Assembly: GCA_963693315.1 (NCBI GenBank)
Contig: OY856188.1
Coordinates: 268,021,114-268,085,113 of the forward strand
Origin: Diogma glabrata
Taxonomy: Eukaryota > Arthropoda > Insecta > Diptera > Cylindrotomidae
Reading direction: 5' to 3'
DNA length: 64,000 nucleotides
Below the pieces are notes generated by a model. That model saw nothing but the letters and a program-made list of their open reading frames with translations. It was not told the DNA's origin and did not search any database. Positions 45,132 to 55,859 of the stretch are shown one piece after another. The position numbers and the translations under genes were made by a program. Numbering within the stretch: position 1 is the first letter of the stretch; the number at the start of each line of letters is the position of its first letter.

Positions 45132-47176
45132 TATTTCTCTCAAAAAACTACATTTAACTAGAAACCAGCATTTTTATTATATCGCAATTAACTGAGCTTT
45201 TAACAACATAAACAAAACAAAGAAAAACTAAAACGAAAGAAACCGTTATCTCTATTAAAATTCAATAAAAAAATTTTTCGTTTACTTTTTTTGGCTTCAA
45301 TTATTCTTATTTGTCTGCTTCAAAATAGATTTTTACTAGAAAGACATTGTCTTTGTTGAACAGCAACAACAGAAGAAAAATTGGTCAACAAGAACTTTTT
45401 CTACATTGCTTTCAGAAGCATAAAAGATTATCAGGAAAAAAAAACTAATTTTCAAGTTTTATATACTTTGTTGAAAATAATATATTTATTTTAAGTTTTT
45501 ATATAATGGAAAGTTTTTAATTCTTTTTATTATTTAGGTAGCAGTTTTTCGCTATTCTAGTTATTTTTGAAATTCTTATTTTTAAATCGGATTTGAATAT
45601 TTTGTTCGGGGAAGAAAATTATCAGTTTACTTTGAATTTAATTGGCTTATCTAAGGATATTGTACATAATATTGGAGCTTTTTGATGATTTTTTAATAAA
45701 ACTAGAAGACACGAATAGAAGAGATTTAGTAATTTAATAAATAAAAGTCTTCTATAGTTGACATATAGGAGTAGAAATGGTTATAATTGTTTTGTCAAAT
45801 ATTAACTATTAAAGAACGAAACCAAATTTCGACTGGTAAAGGTGAATTTAAATTCCATGCACTGCCAGCACGTTTTTCGACAGTTATAGTATATTGTTTT
45901 TAGAATTTATTACCAGGGTCGCCATGTAAGGAGGCTTAAAATAATGCAATTTTAAGATCGAAAACTAAATGAATCGATTTTTTTTAATGCAGATTTGCAT
46001 TTCATATTGCTTTTCTTTTACAAAACGAAAATCAAGCAAACTTTTTCCTCGTGTGGTAGGCATTGGTGTTTGGATTAGGGATCGAGGATTGAGTTGTGTG
46101 TTCTAGTTCAATTTTCTTTTATATTAAATTTTTAACCCGTGATAGTTAAACACATCAGAACGCATGTTTTTGTTGACCTTGGTCTTATTATATTTTTATG
46201 TGTTGTTGTGACACATGTTGTAATGCCAATTACACCATACATTAAATGGAATCCCCTTATTTCAAAATGCAGACTGTAATTTGTTTTACCAACCGTAGTT
46301 AGTTTAACAAATTTTTAACCCACATCTACACCTTTCAAAGTAATATTGTCAATTACTTTGCATATCAAACCTCTACTAATTTATTTGCTTTATCTTGACT
46401 ATTTCAATTTATTCCCTTCAAAATTATCTAATACATTTGGCATGAAATCAAAATAAAACGAAATTTCGTATAAGGAATAATTTCGGATCTAACTTTCTTA
46501 CAACTTGCTTTGCTACCTTTTCAAAATTAATTTATGTTCGTGTACGTCTTCCTCGTATTCTTACGCTTTATATTCTTATAAAACTTTATACATTTTTCAA
46601 CTAGATTTTTCTTCTTTTCTTTTCTTTTCTTACGGATACAAGAAAATCCTTAGACATTTTATTTGATTGAATTTCAAGAAAATAATAAAAGAAAAAGAAA
46701 ATTTTATCTTAAAAACATAAGAACTAGGAAAGAAAAACGAAAATGAAATCATTTTCCTGATTAAAAGGATCAGTAAATAAGATAAAAGATTTTTTTTTTC
46801 AGTTATATTTATTCTTTATTTTGACAAAAATAACATTTGATTGGTTTAAATTGAACAAAAATATCTTGAGAAAAATCAATTATAATAAAGTAAAAGTTTA
46901 ATTTTCGTTTTTGCTACAGTTATATTATTATTAAGAAAATGGTTGATTAGAAATCTTATTTTGATGACCAATAGATTTTCTATTTGTTTTTGATCTCGAA
47001 TTAATTTAGTTAGTTTGGATAGATATCATAAAAGGGGTTTCGATAAAGCATGTAAGGGATTTTTATTTCGAAGGAATTTAGAGTAAATTTGTAATTCAAT
47101 TATGGTTAGTGAACAACTAAAAGAAAAAGATTAAGATGTTTCAAAAAAAATGGGGCTATCATATTTTGTCAACAAA
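45132..47176. other. AT-rich interval with a CR1-type 3'-end scrap
   Basis: At 46151-46250 the sequence CTTGGTCTTATTATATTTTT followed by ATGTGTTGTTGTGACACAT matches the repeat at 52470-52560 and, inverted, 58083-58200. Otherwise AT-rich with no recognised gene. Confidence 0.5.
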
Positions 47177-47328
47177 CTATCTTCAAAAATCAACCTTAGT
47201 TTCAGAGTAGTGCTTGGTGATGTCGCATGTGCTTGACCGTCCAAAATCTTCCTGGCTGCATTCACTAGACTGCTCATTTTTAAACCAGCTGAGGCTTCTG
47301 GAATAGTTGGAGTGGCGTTACCAATTTA
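47177..47328 (-). other. Short coding-like stretch, unidentified
   Basis: A 50-codon open frame on the minus strand (IGNATPTIPEASAGLKMSSL then VNAARKILDGQAHATS...) with clearly higher GC than its neighbours and a CCAG just before AAGCCTCAGC that could be a splice acceptor. It could be a host exon or a retroelement scrap. I recognise no family, and it may be chance. Confidence 0.2.
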
Positions 47329-47654
47329 CCAAAAGGATATAAATATAGCAGAGTTAGGAAATAAAAAAGGATAGAAATTACCCTATACCGATAGCTTACT
47401 CATTCCTTTTCCTCCCACCTTGAATTTACCAACAAACCTCGGCTCTTTTAAAATTAACATTCTTTATTTAACTTAAATAAAACCCAAACTAAACTCAAAT
47501 TGACCAGTCTTCTCCTATCAAAAATGGCATGCGCATATTGTAATTGCAGCCAAACAAATTTAAAGAATAATAATAAAATCAATCATGTGAAAACGATGTG
47601 CATATTTTTCTTCATATGCAACCATATTCACATATATACGCAGTAGCGGTCGAT

Positions 47655-47915
47655 TTTGCTCGATTATGATCACTGTTGAGCTACGGGTCTGACTACCCCG
47701 CGTACTACAGTCGCTGCCATTGAAAATAAGTTAGCGTAAGATATCACATACCACTGGTCATGGCAGGAGATATAATTAGCCAAGATGATATCTTAGGGTG
47801 TTGGCGGACGAACTTTAATTAGTTAATGGCAACACTCCCAGTCGTAGCTAGGCAGCATTCCGTAGTAGTACCGCTCATTAGTTCTTCCAAAGAATCAGAC
47901 CTATATATAATTATG
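47655..47915 (-). repeat. Dispersed repeat (SINE-like?), copy on minus strand
   Basis: Read on the minus strand it aligns with 58455-58690: GTTCGTCCGCCAACACCC versus GTTCATCCGCCACCACCC, then TAAGATATCATCTTGGCTA, GTACGCGGGGTAGTCAGACC and CCGTAGCTCAA. A third partial copy is at 24605-24665. No clear pol III boxes or tail. Confidence 0.7.
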
Positions 47916-48283
47916 TGTAGGCTTTGTGCCTCGATTGAGGTGGTGAGCGGTGCGTCTGGGGTGCGCTGCATCAGTTGGATTATTGACAATCAATATTTTT
48001 TTGTTTTCTACAAATTTCTCACAATTTGTGTTTCACTTATTATTTTGATATTATTTCTTTATCTTATTATAAATATTGGTGGCATATGTCATATTTTATT
48101 GAATGATAATATTTTTCTTACTTATCCATTCTCTAATAAAACATAAACAAAAATAAACATTTTGATACATATATGAGAGTACAACAGAAAGGATATAAGT
48201 CTGCAAGTGGTAAAGCAAATATGCGCAATCCACCCGCCCATAAAGCGGCATATATATATAATCAAACAGATATATGATTCAAA

Positions 48284-48497
48284 CCAAAATTTTAAAACAC
48301 ATATTCAAAACATCTGCGGATTGAACGCTAACCATGACCATGTGCAACATCATCTTGAGCACGACAAACCGAACATTCTATTCCTTACAGAAACACAAAT
48401 TTCTGAAAATGTTCTCTCTATAGTATCGCTTAATTCCAAATATAGGGTTGAATCAACTTCCAAACTCCATCAGGGCGTATGTCACAGTTTCAAATGA
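48284..48497 (+). pseudogene. CR1-like non-LTR endonuclease N-terminal fragment
   Basis: Reads NICGLNANHDHVQHHLEH then PNILFLTETQIS and LNSKYR, the start of an EEP endonuclease (the ET motif is catalytic-core). It resembles the minus-strand fragment at 8603-8750. Truncated by the gypsy remnant that begins about 48500. Confidence 0.75.
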
Positions 48498-48539
48498 CTT
48501 ACTCTGGATAGCAAAAAGCTCGTCAAGAAAACTCAGCCT

Positions 48540-50170
48540 CCTAAATAGCTGCAAAAACTTTTTCACTCCATACCAATTACTATACCATGTTTATAAGTCC
48601 TATATTCGTCACCTGACACCTTTCGGTCGTTACAAATTTAATCGTGTACCATACGGGTTGGATTGTGCACCAGAAATGTTCCAACGGAAAATGATTCAAA
48701 TTTTTGGGAGTTTGCAAGGGGTTTTGATTTATTTTGATGAAATGATTACTTTTGCGGAAAGTTATGTGGAACATGCCGCCATTTTAAACAAAGCCATTGA
48801 TCGGGCAAGTCAAAATAATGTTAAATTCAACCCTGAAAGCAAGTCAAACTCATTGGAAATACCATTTCTTAGGGGGAAATTAGACCGCTCGCTAAATACA
48901 CGGATGCAATTCTCGGAATGAAAAAACCAACGAACAAGAGTTCGGTTTTACGTTTTTTGGGTCTTTTACAATACATTGCGCGATTTGTTTCAACTTGATC
49001 GAAAATCACAGCGAATCTACGAAATTTAACACGGAATGATGTGCAATTTGAATGGGGTAATGAACATGAAATTGAATTCAATAATTTGCTTAAAATAATT
49101 TCATCTGATACAGTGCTCGAAATTTATGATCCAAAAAAGCCCGTAGTTGTTCAAACGGATGCATCAAAAGATGGGTTGGGTCGTGTGTTGATTCAGGAGG
49201 GTCGTCTTATTGCTTTTGTAACTCGAACATTGAACAAAAGTGAACAAAAATGGGCTCAAATTGAAAATGAATTGTTGGCCATTTTTTTACCTGTCAAAGG
49301 TTTCATTATTTCCTTTATGGACGCGAATTCGCGGTTGCAAGTGATCACAAGCCACTTGAAACTTTGGTCAAATGAAACATTGATGATCTAACCGCTCGCC
49401 TCCACCGCATCAACATGGTGTACACACCAGTCAAAGACATGTTCATTGCTGACTGCTTGTTACGAGCACAGCTAGGGGAGGTGGAAGAAAACGATGAATT
49501 GTCTGGCATAATTCACTTGATCACAAAATCCGTTTGCGTGTTGGGAGGGACACCAAGATATCCGTACGAACATATTTCAATGGACCTTTTCGAGTATGCT
49601 GGGCATGATTATATTGCTATTCTGGATACATATTCGAACTATTTGGTGTCATATCGAATCAATAACAAGATATCGGGGCACATTATTGACGGGCTTCGAA
49701 ATGTGTTCAATCGCATTAGATATCCAACGGTTGCAAGGCCTGACATTGTTCCGTTTGGCTCTGTGGAATTTGATCAATTTGCATCGGAATGTAACATGAA
49801 GTTCGACTTTTCAAGCCCACGATATCCACATAGCAATGGATTATCTGAAAAGACTGTCGGAATTTCCAAACACATACTGAAAAGATGTTACAAAGCGAAT
49901 GAGGTTGATCAATTTCAGTACAGACTGCTCGAATACAAAACCACACCGATTGCAAGCATGCGTGTGACTCCGTCCGAATTGTTTTTGGTAGATTGACAAA
50001 CTCAAAACTGCCAGTCTCTGGCTCATTATTGGTTCGGAAAAGAAAAAAGGAAAATGTTCGCGGATTAGGATATCCAGCAAAGAATTGAAAATTAAAAAGA
50101 AAAACTGAAATATTATTACGACAGAAACGTTAAATCACTGCCAACATTGGGCATCGGTGACAAAGTTATT
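48540..50170 (+). pseudogene. Gypsy RT-RNase H-integrase remnant
   Basis: RT: LTPFGRYKFNRVPYGLDCAP then EMFQRKMIQIFG; the catalytic box reads YFDEM where YFDDM is expected. RNase H: VVVQTDASKDGLGRVLIQEG and LIAFVTRTLNKSEQKWAQIE (49140-49265). A frameshift near 49390 leads to MVYTPVKDMFIADCLLRAQL. Integrase: HISMDLFEYAGHDYIAILDT, then ARPDIVPFGSVEFDQFASE (the usual DN is DI) and RYPHSNGLSEKTVGISKHIL with the catalytic E. The zinc-finger part of integrase is deleted. Frame breaks at ~48920, 49390 and 49996. Confidence 0.85.
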
Positions 50171-50249
50171 AAAACTAATTAATTTCTTCTATTCAAATCT
50201 TTTATTTTTTTCACTGTTATAAGGTTGACATTGACTGTTATAAGGTTTT

Positions 50250-51245
50250 TGGAAATTGTTGTTGTTGGGGATTGTTGCAAACTTTTTTGTTGAAGCCAAC
50301 AAGTCAAAAACCTCTAACTGCAGAGGTTAATATTTATAAGAAACGGAATAAAATGCTTCCACAGATTCTATATTTATGAAGATTTTAAAAATATTAGTAT
50401 CCAAACGGCCGTTATAACGGATTAAAAAAACCACTTTTTTTCTAGTATAAAGCCTATAGTTCCTTAACCATGTGTCAGATTTTTCTGATTTACGAACATG
50501 TCCAAGATAATAATAAAACAGACATTCTTAAGAAAGGCTTTTTGATCTGGTTCCACAAATGCAACCGTGAGAGCGCCGGTTGATTCAAACGCATTTTGTG
50601 TTTTACAAGCTTTTTTGTTGGAGCCACTCATTCAGAAACCTCCAACTGCAGAGGTCCTTTTTTTAAAAGAAACTGATTGAAAAGGTTTCAAAGATTCTAA
50701 ATTTATGAAGTTTTAAAAAATATTAGAATTCAAACGGCCGTTATAATGGATCTAAAAAACAAAGTTTTTTTCTAGTATAAAGCCTCTAGTTTCTTAATCA
50801 TGTGTTGGATTGGGCTGATTTACGAACTTGGCCAAGAAATTGATAAAACGCAAATTTTTAAAAAAGGTGTTTTGATCTGGCTTTACAAATGCGACCGTGA
50901 GAGTGCCGGTTGTTTCAAAAAAAAATTTTTTTTGCAAACTTTTTTGTTGGAGCCGCTCACTCAGGAAACTCTAACTGCAGAGGTCTATTTTTAAAACAAA
51001 TTGATAAAAAAGATTCCAAAAATTCTAAACTTGTTAATTTTTTTGAAAAATTAGTATCCAAACGGCTGTTATAACGGTTTTAAAAAATCAATTTTTTTCA
51101 GAAAAAAGCCTCTAGTTTCTTAACCACGTGTCGGATTTTGCTGATTCACGAACTTGTCCAATATATTATTAGAACACACACACAAGTACAGAAATTTTTT
51201 TTGATCTACCTCAACAAATGCGACCGTGAGAGTGCCGGTCGTTTT
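50250..51245. repeat. Three ~329-bp tandem units in copy B
   Basis: CCGTTATAACGG or a one-base variant occurs near 50409, 50743 and 51066, each preceded by CCAAACGGC or CAAACGG. CTCTAACTGCAGAGG or a variant and ACCGTGAGAG(C/T)GCCGG recur at the same spacing. Confidence 0.9.
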
Positions 51246-51264
51246 CGTTATATCTCATATCGTT

Positions 51265-51566
<302 letters not shown>

Positions 51567-51679
51567 TTTTCGCCTCCGCTTATCATATAAAGTCGTTTGG
51601 CACAAAAATTTTTCCGAAATTCCGAGATGAAGCCCATTGCAATAGGTAGATTTTTATATGAAATCTACCTAAAAATAAC

Positions 51680-52010
51680 CAGCTTGACCCAAGCGAATTG
51701 CTGCTGGAAGACGCATTAACTGGCAACGGTGGCTGTGATTCAATGCAAATTAATGTGGTTCCACCGGCTGAACAATCAATAAATATCAATCACAATGATA
51801 CGATTGATGAAGTAAATGAGACAGAGCTATCGGTGATTGATAACGATGTGCCTTTATCATTATCGGATGAATATGATACCGCCGATAGCAATGGCTCTGA
51901 ATCTGAATCTGACACGGAGCCACCAGTTAATGTGCTGTCTGTACAGCCGGAACTTAGGGTTGTCTAGATATGGTCGTGTAATACGCCCCCGTCAAATGTA
52001 CGGGTTTGAT
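51680..52010 (+). pseudogene. Gypsy Pol C-terminal tail
   Basis: An acidic open stretch (51698-51967: LLEDALTGNGGCDSMQINVV ... SESESDTEPPVN). After a frame change the sequence reads LSRYGRVIRPRQMYGFD then stop (about 51960-52010), the basic RYGRxIxPPxRYGF-type ending seen in Mag-like Pol proteins. Confidence 0.75.
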
Positions 52011-52104
52011 TAGTGAATTTAGTTTTAAGTGCTGGATTAGCGTTAAGTAATCAGAATATTCAATTAAATATTTATTAATAATTAAGAACTTAAAATTAAC
52101 TTTT

Positions 52105-52117
52105 AAAAAGAAAAAAG
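52105..52117 (+). promoter_or_regulatory. Polypurine tract
   Basis: AAAAAGAAAAAAG directly before TGTGTAATGAGTGCG, the start of the 3' LTR. Confidence 0.7.
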
Positions 52118-52295
52118 TGTGTAATGAGTGCGTTCATTATGCCAAGCGACCACCAATGACAGCTAATGTCATATCATAAATATTACAATTAGTTAAGCAT
52201 TGAAAACACCATTGTAAAGTCATAAAAACATTATATGCTAATAATTAACAAACAACTTTTGTTTTGTGTTTTAATAAATATTCCTAATTATTACA
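52118..52295 (+). repeat. 3' LTR of the gypsy remnant
   Basis: About 178 bp from TGTGTAATGAG to CTAATTATTACA (TG...CA), with AATAAA near its end (52273). The partner 5' LTR was not found. Confidence 0.65.
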
Positions 52296-52560
52296 CCAAT
52301 CAAACGGTCGAGATCCCACGCTGTCATACTTGCAGATCGCAGAAAGACTTCTTTGTCCGAACTGCGTATAAATGGAATAGTTTGCCAGAATCCATAGTGG
52401 CAGGTGGTTGAGTATTGAAAGATGTTTAAAAAAAGCGTTCATCAACACCTTAGAGCGCAAGTTGTTGTGGGACCTACGTCTTAAAAGGTATTTATGTGTT
52501 GTTGTGACACATATAAACCCTATAACACAACACTTTTTATTTAAACAAAAAAATTTGTAT
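52296..52560 (+). pseudogene. CR1/jockey-like RT C-terminus and 3' untranslated scrap
   Basis: Directly after the LTR an open frame reads NQTVEIPRCHTCRSQKDFF then VRTAYKWNSLPESIVAGG. The FF.RT...WNSLP.SIV pattern is the C-terminal end of non-LTR reverse transcriptases. The following TCTTAAAAGGTATTTATGTG and TTGTTGTGACACAT is the 3' region, repeated at 46151-46250 and, inverted, 58083-58200. Confidence 0.75.
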
Positions 52561-52928
52561 AGGGAAATTAATAAGAAAAATAGAAAAAAATGTATGTGAG
52601 TTCGTTTCAAGTTTATCGTGACGTCAGTGTTTATGGAAAATCTGTTTGCCAAATATTCTGGTTATTGGTGGTTGTATCCATCGACAACCTCTGCAGCGAC
52701 CTTAAGAAATATTTGTATTCAACAACAACAACAGTTAACAACATGGTTACTGACTACGTCGGGAAAAGCCATCTGTTAGTTCCCTAAATCGTTATAAATG
52801 AGGTCAGTCTTTTTTCTCTTCAACCATAAGTCAACCATATAATTTTAAACCGACAATTTATAATAATTTAATATACGTATCTATATGTTAGCATGTATAT
52901 GACTGTAGATATATTTTTTTTAAATAGA
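52561..52928. other. Spacer without recognised gene
   Basis: Mixed-complexity then AT-rich sequence; no domain recognised. Confidence 0.4.
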
Positions 52929-53403
52929 ACCATATATATTAATACGCTAACGAAAAGTTTTGAGGAGCCTAAGGCTTTTTTATTCGACGATGGATTCATT
53001 TCAAATTGCTAACTGCTAACTGATATTAGTGTAACTTAGATTTTAAAGATTTTTCACACAAATTGGATCATAAATAAAAAAGTTATAGACAAATTAAAAT
53101 GTAGTTTTGAATTTAACGAGCCCCGCTATACAATATGAAATGGACTTGCCCAAGTTTTTTCTTTGTTTTTTTATTATTATTATTTAGTATTTTATATTTT
53201 CTTTTCAAATTTCAATTTAGTTTATGCATTGCTTTTGGAGAGGATAGACGTATTATTTTTCTTTGTTTTTTTATTATCATTATTTTTCTATGATTTTCTT
53301 TAATTTAATTATTATTTTCTTTGTTTTGAAATATTTTCTATTGATTAGAAATTAAAGAAACAATTCATAAAATTGATTTGTTCTCTCTGTACAAAACAAG
53401 ATA

Positions 53404-53522
53404 AGCAGGCTACAGACCTTCAATCAATTGGTCAATTAGTGGGGATTTTTACACTAAATTTTATTTCGTTTATTTTCGTTTTCGAATTGATTGACAAATT
53501 GATTGTAGGTCTGTAGCCTGCT
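53404..53522. mobile_element. Hairpin MITE with AGCAGGCTACAGACCT ends
   Basis: AGCAGGCTACAGACCT at 53404 is inverted at ~53507-53522, and similarity continues through AATCAATT(G)GTCAATT. 119 bp, with ATA on both sides. Confidence 0.85.
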
Positions 53523-53689
53523 ATAGAGAAATATTTCATAATTTCGATTTGACTGAAACAACTGAATTATCTGAAAAGAATATATTAAGCATTATATGTA
53601 AAATGTATTTTAGCTAGAACATAAGAAACGTTTCGTTGTCATTGTCGATGTCGTGGGTTGTGAGAAAGGTTCGGGGTTCAACGAGGACC

Positions 53690-54322
53690 CTATATTGAAT
53701 TATTAAATAAAGTAGGTAAGTAGTTAGGTAAGCAGTTAGGCAAGTAGTTAGGTAAGTAGTTAGGTAAGTAGTTAGGCTAGGCAAGGAGTAGGGTAAGGTT
53801 AGGTAAGGAGTTAGGTAAGGTAAGTAAAGAGTTAGGTAAGGTAAGGAGTCAGGTAAGGTAAGGAGTTAGGTAAGTAGTTAGGTAAGTAGTTAAGTAAGAT
53901 AAGGAGCTAGGTAAGGTAAGGAGTTAGGTAGGTAGTGCGGTAAGTAGTTAGGTAAGGTAAGGAGCTAGGTAAGTGAGGTAAGTAATCAGGTAAGGTTAGG
54001 AGTTAGGTAAGTAGTTAAGTAAGTAGTTAGGTTAGGTAAGGGGCTAGGTAAGGTAAGGAGTTAGGTAACTAGAGAGGTAAGTAGTTGGGTAAGGTAAGGA
54101 GGTAGGTTAGGTAAGGAGTTAGGTAAGTCGTTAGGTAAGTAGTTAGGTAAGGTAAGAAGTTAGGTTAGGTAGGGAGCTAGGTAAGGTAAGGAGTTAGGTA
54201 AGTAGTTAGGTAAGCAGTTAGGTGCGGTAAGGAGTTAGGTAAGGTAAGGAGTTAGGTAAGGTAAGGAGTAATGTTAGTTGTTAGGTAAGTAGTTAGGTAA
54301 GGTAAGGAGTTAGGTAAGTAGA
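53690..54322. repeat. GTAAG/TTAGG-rich minisatellite
   Basis: About 630 bases of irregularly alternating GTTAGGTAAGTA and GTTAGGTAAGGTAAGGA units (10-11 and ~16 bases). The perfect octamer AGGTAAGT, the consensus 5' splice site, occurs about 14 times. TTAGG also occurs throughout but not as a head-to-tail telomere array. Confidence 0.95.
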
Positions 54323-54605
54323 GATTTTATACAGACAATAATAAATGCTTATGTAATATATAAGTTTATTTACCAAATTTACCAAATTACAATTTCTTCA
54401 CTAATTTTTTTAGCCTTCTTATGTACATTGAAGTGAATAAACGTGAAAATTTTGTTCTGTTTTTTCTTCATAAATGAATGGTGTCATGAATGGTGTTAAT
54501 GGTGAAATAAATGTTGTGAATGAAGAAATGAATTGCACGTGGTATTTATCATTTTAAAATTCATAATATTTTTAACCATCGTACTGGTGCTTTAATTCCT
54601 GCCTG

Positions 54606-55410
54606 ATGTGTTTCTTAAATTTGTCAGATGAAGATAGAATTGATGGAAATGAAATGATTAATAAATTTGGATGTACTGAAATCTCTGATCCCATTCTTTT
54701 TCGTGCATCTCTTGATAATAGATATGTTGTTCCATATAATCCTTATCTTCTTGCAAAATTCAACTGTCATATTAACGTGGAAATATGTGCGACTGTTAAA
54801 AGTGTGAAATATGTTTACAAGTATGTATATAAAGGGTATGATTCTGCCGATGTTGAATTGAGAAAGAATGGAGAGAATGCAGTGAATAATGATGATGCGA
54901 TTGTGGGAAATGAAATCCAAGATTTTTTGAATGGACAGTATGTTGGTTAGACTGAAGCTGCTTGACGCATATTTGAATTTCCAATGCATTTTCAATCTCA
55001 TACAATTATTCGACTTGATTGTCATTTGCCTAATAGACAAAATGTTTAAATCAGGAATGGTAATGTGGCTGGTGCAGTCGCAAATGTATCAAGAACAAAA
55101 TTGTTAGCATTTTTTCATTTGAATTCCATTGATAATTTAGCTAATTAGTTTTTGGAAACAGAATTACCATTACATTATGTTTGGCATGATCAAAGTAATT
55201 CGTGGAAAAGAAGACAACGTGGGGCTGATAAAGTTGTTGCTCGATTATATATGGTTTCTCCAAAAGATATAGAATTGTTTCATATGCGTTTACTTCTGTT
55301 GTATGTTCGTGGTCTAAAATCTTTTACTGTTTTACGTATGTATGAAGGTGTTGAGTACCCTACTTTTGTTGCAGCATGTGAAGCTCGAGGAAGTTCTAAG
55401 GTATTCTAAG
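54606..55410 (+). pseudogene. Helitron Rep/helicase-like gene fragment
   Basis: First frame (to 54948): DNRYVVPYNPYLLAKFNCHI then NVEICATVKSVKYVYKYVYK, the two-tyrosine region of the Helitron Rep nuclease, and IVGNEIQDFLNGQYVG. After stops: RIFEFPMHFQSHTIIRLDCH, LPNRQNV, then (55152-55409) ETELPLHYVWHDQSNSWKRR, LYMVSPKDIELFHMRLLL and VEYPTFVAACEARG. The HUH motif upstream and the whole helicase downstream are missing. Four or more stops. Confidence 0.85.
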
Positions 55411-55859
55411 AGTCATAATATTACCAATCATAGTAATCTAAATAACTTATAAACTTGACTTTTAACAAGTTCCTCCTCAACTAGTGTAATGCAAAACAAT
55501 TGTGAAAACCATAGCAGTGGTAATTCTGTCACAAACAATAGTAAGTTCTAATTGAAAGCAGAAACGACATCATCTGTAATTGGTGCAACTATTTTATTTT
55601 AATATCCAACTTTCGTCAATCAATTTGTTTATGCTACATCAATCATCGCCTTTGTTTTGTGGCGCAACAAATTTATTATCTTTGTACAAATATTATTTTG
55701 TGAAATTTGAATCAACAAACGTCTTTGTTTTGTGGCGCAGCAAATTAATTTCTTTTTATAATTATTATTGTGCGGAATTAACATCAACAATTGCCATCAA
55801 CAATTGCCTAAGTTATATAATTAATATTACAAATATGATCGGCTAGACAGGGCAAATGT
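55411..55859. repeat. Sequence with a ~79-bp direct repeat
   Basis: TTTGTTTTGTGGCGCAACAAA (~55651) and TTTGTTTTGTGGCGCAGCAAA (~55730) head two related units, each followed by TT(A/C)TTTTTGT..AA.TATTATT and an ATCAACAA end. Open frames across it are AT-driven. Confidence 0.75.

Larger units (their letters stand above)
52929..55410 (+). mobile_element. Helitron remnant with broken Rep gene
   Basis: The left part (CCATATATATTAATACGCTA, TTTGAGGAGCCTAAGGC...) matches the 5' end of the element at 14311, and the TGTACATTGAAGTGAATAAACG block at 54418 matches the same element's repeats. A Rep-type gene piece follows at 54606. The helicase part and 3' end are not seen. A hairpin MITE (53404-53522) and a minisatellite (53690-54322) lie inside. 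Confidence 0.7.

Noticed and set aside
53690..54322. Telomeric array
   Set aside because: TTAGG is frequent but interleaved with GTAAG in irregular 10-16-bp units, not a head-to-tail (TTAGG)n array, and it lies inside a Helitron remnant.
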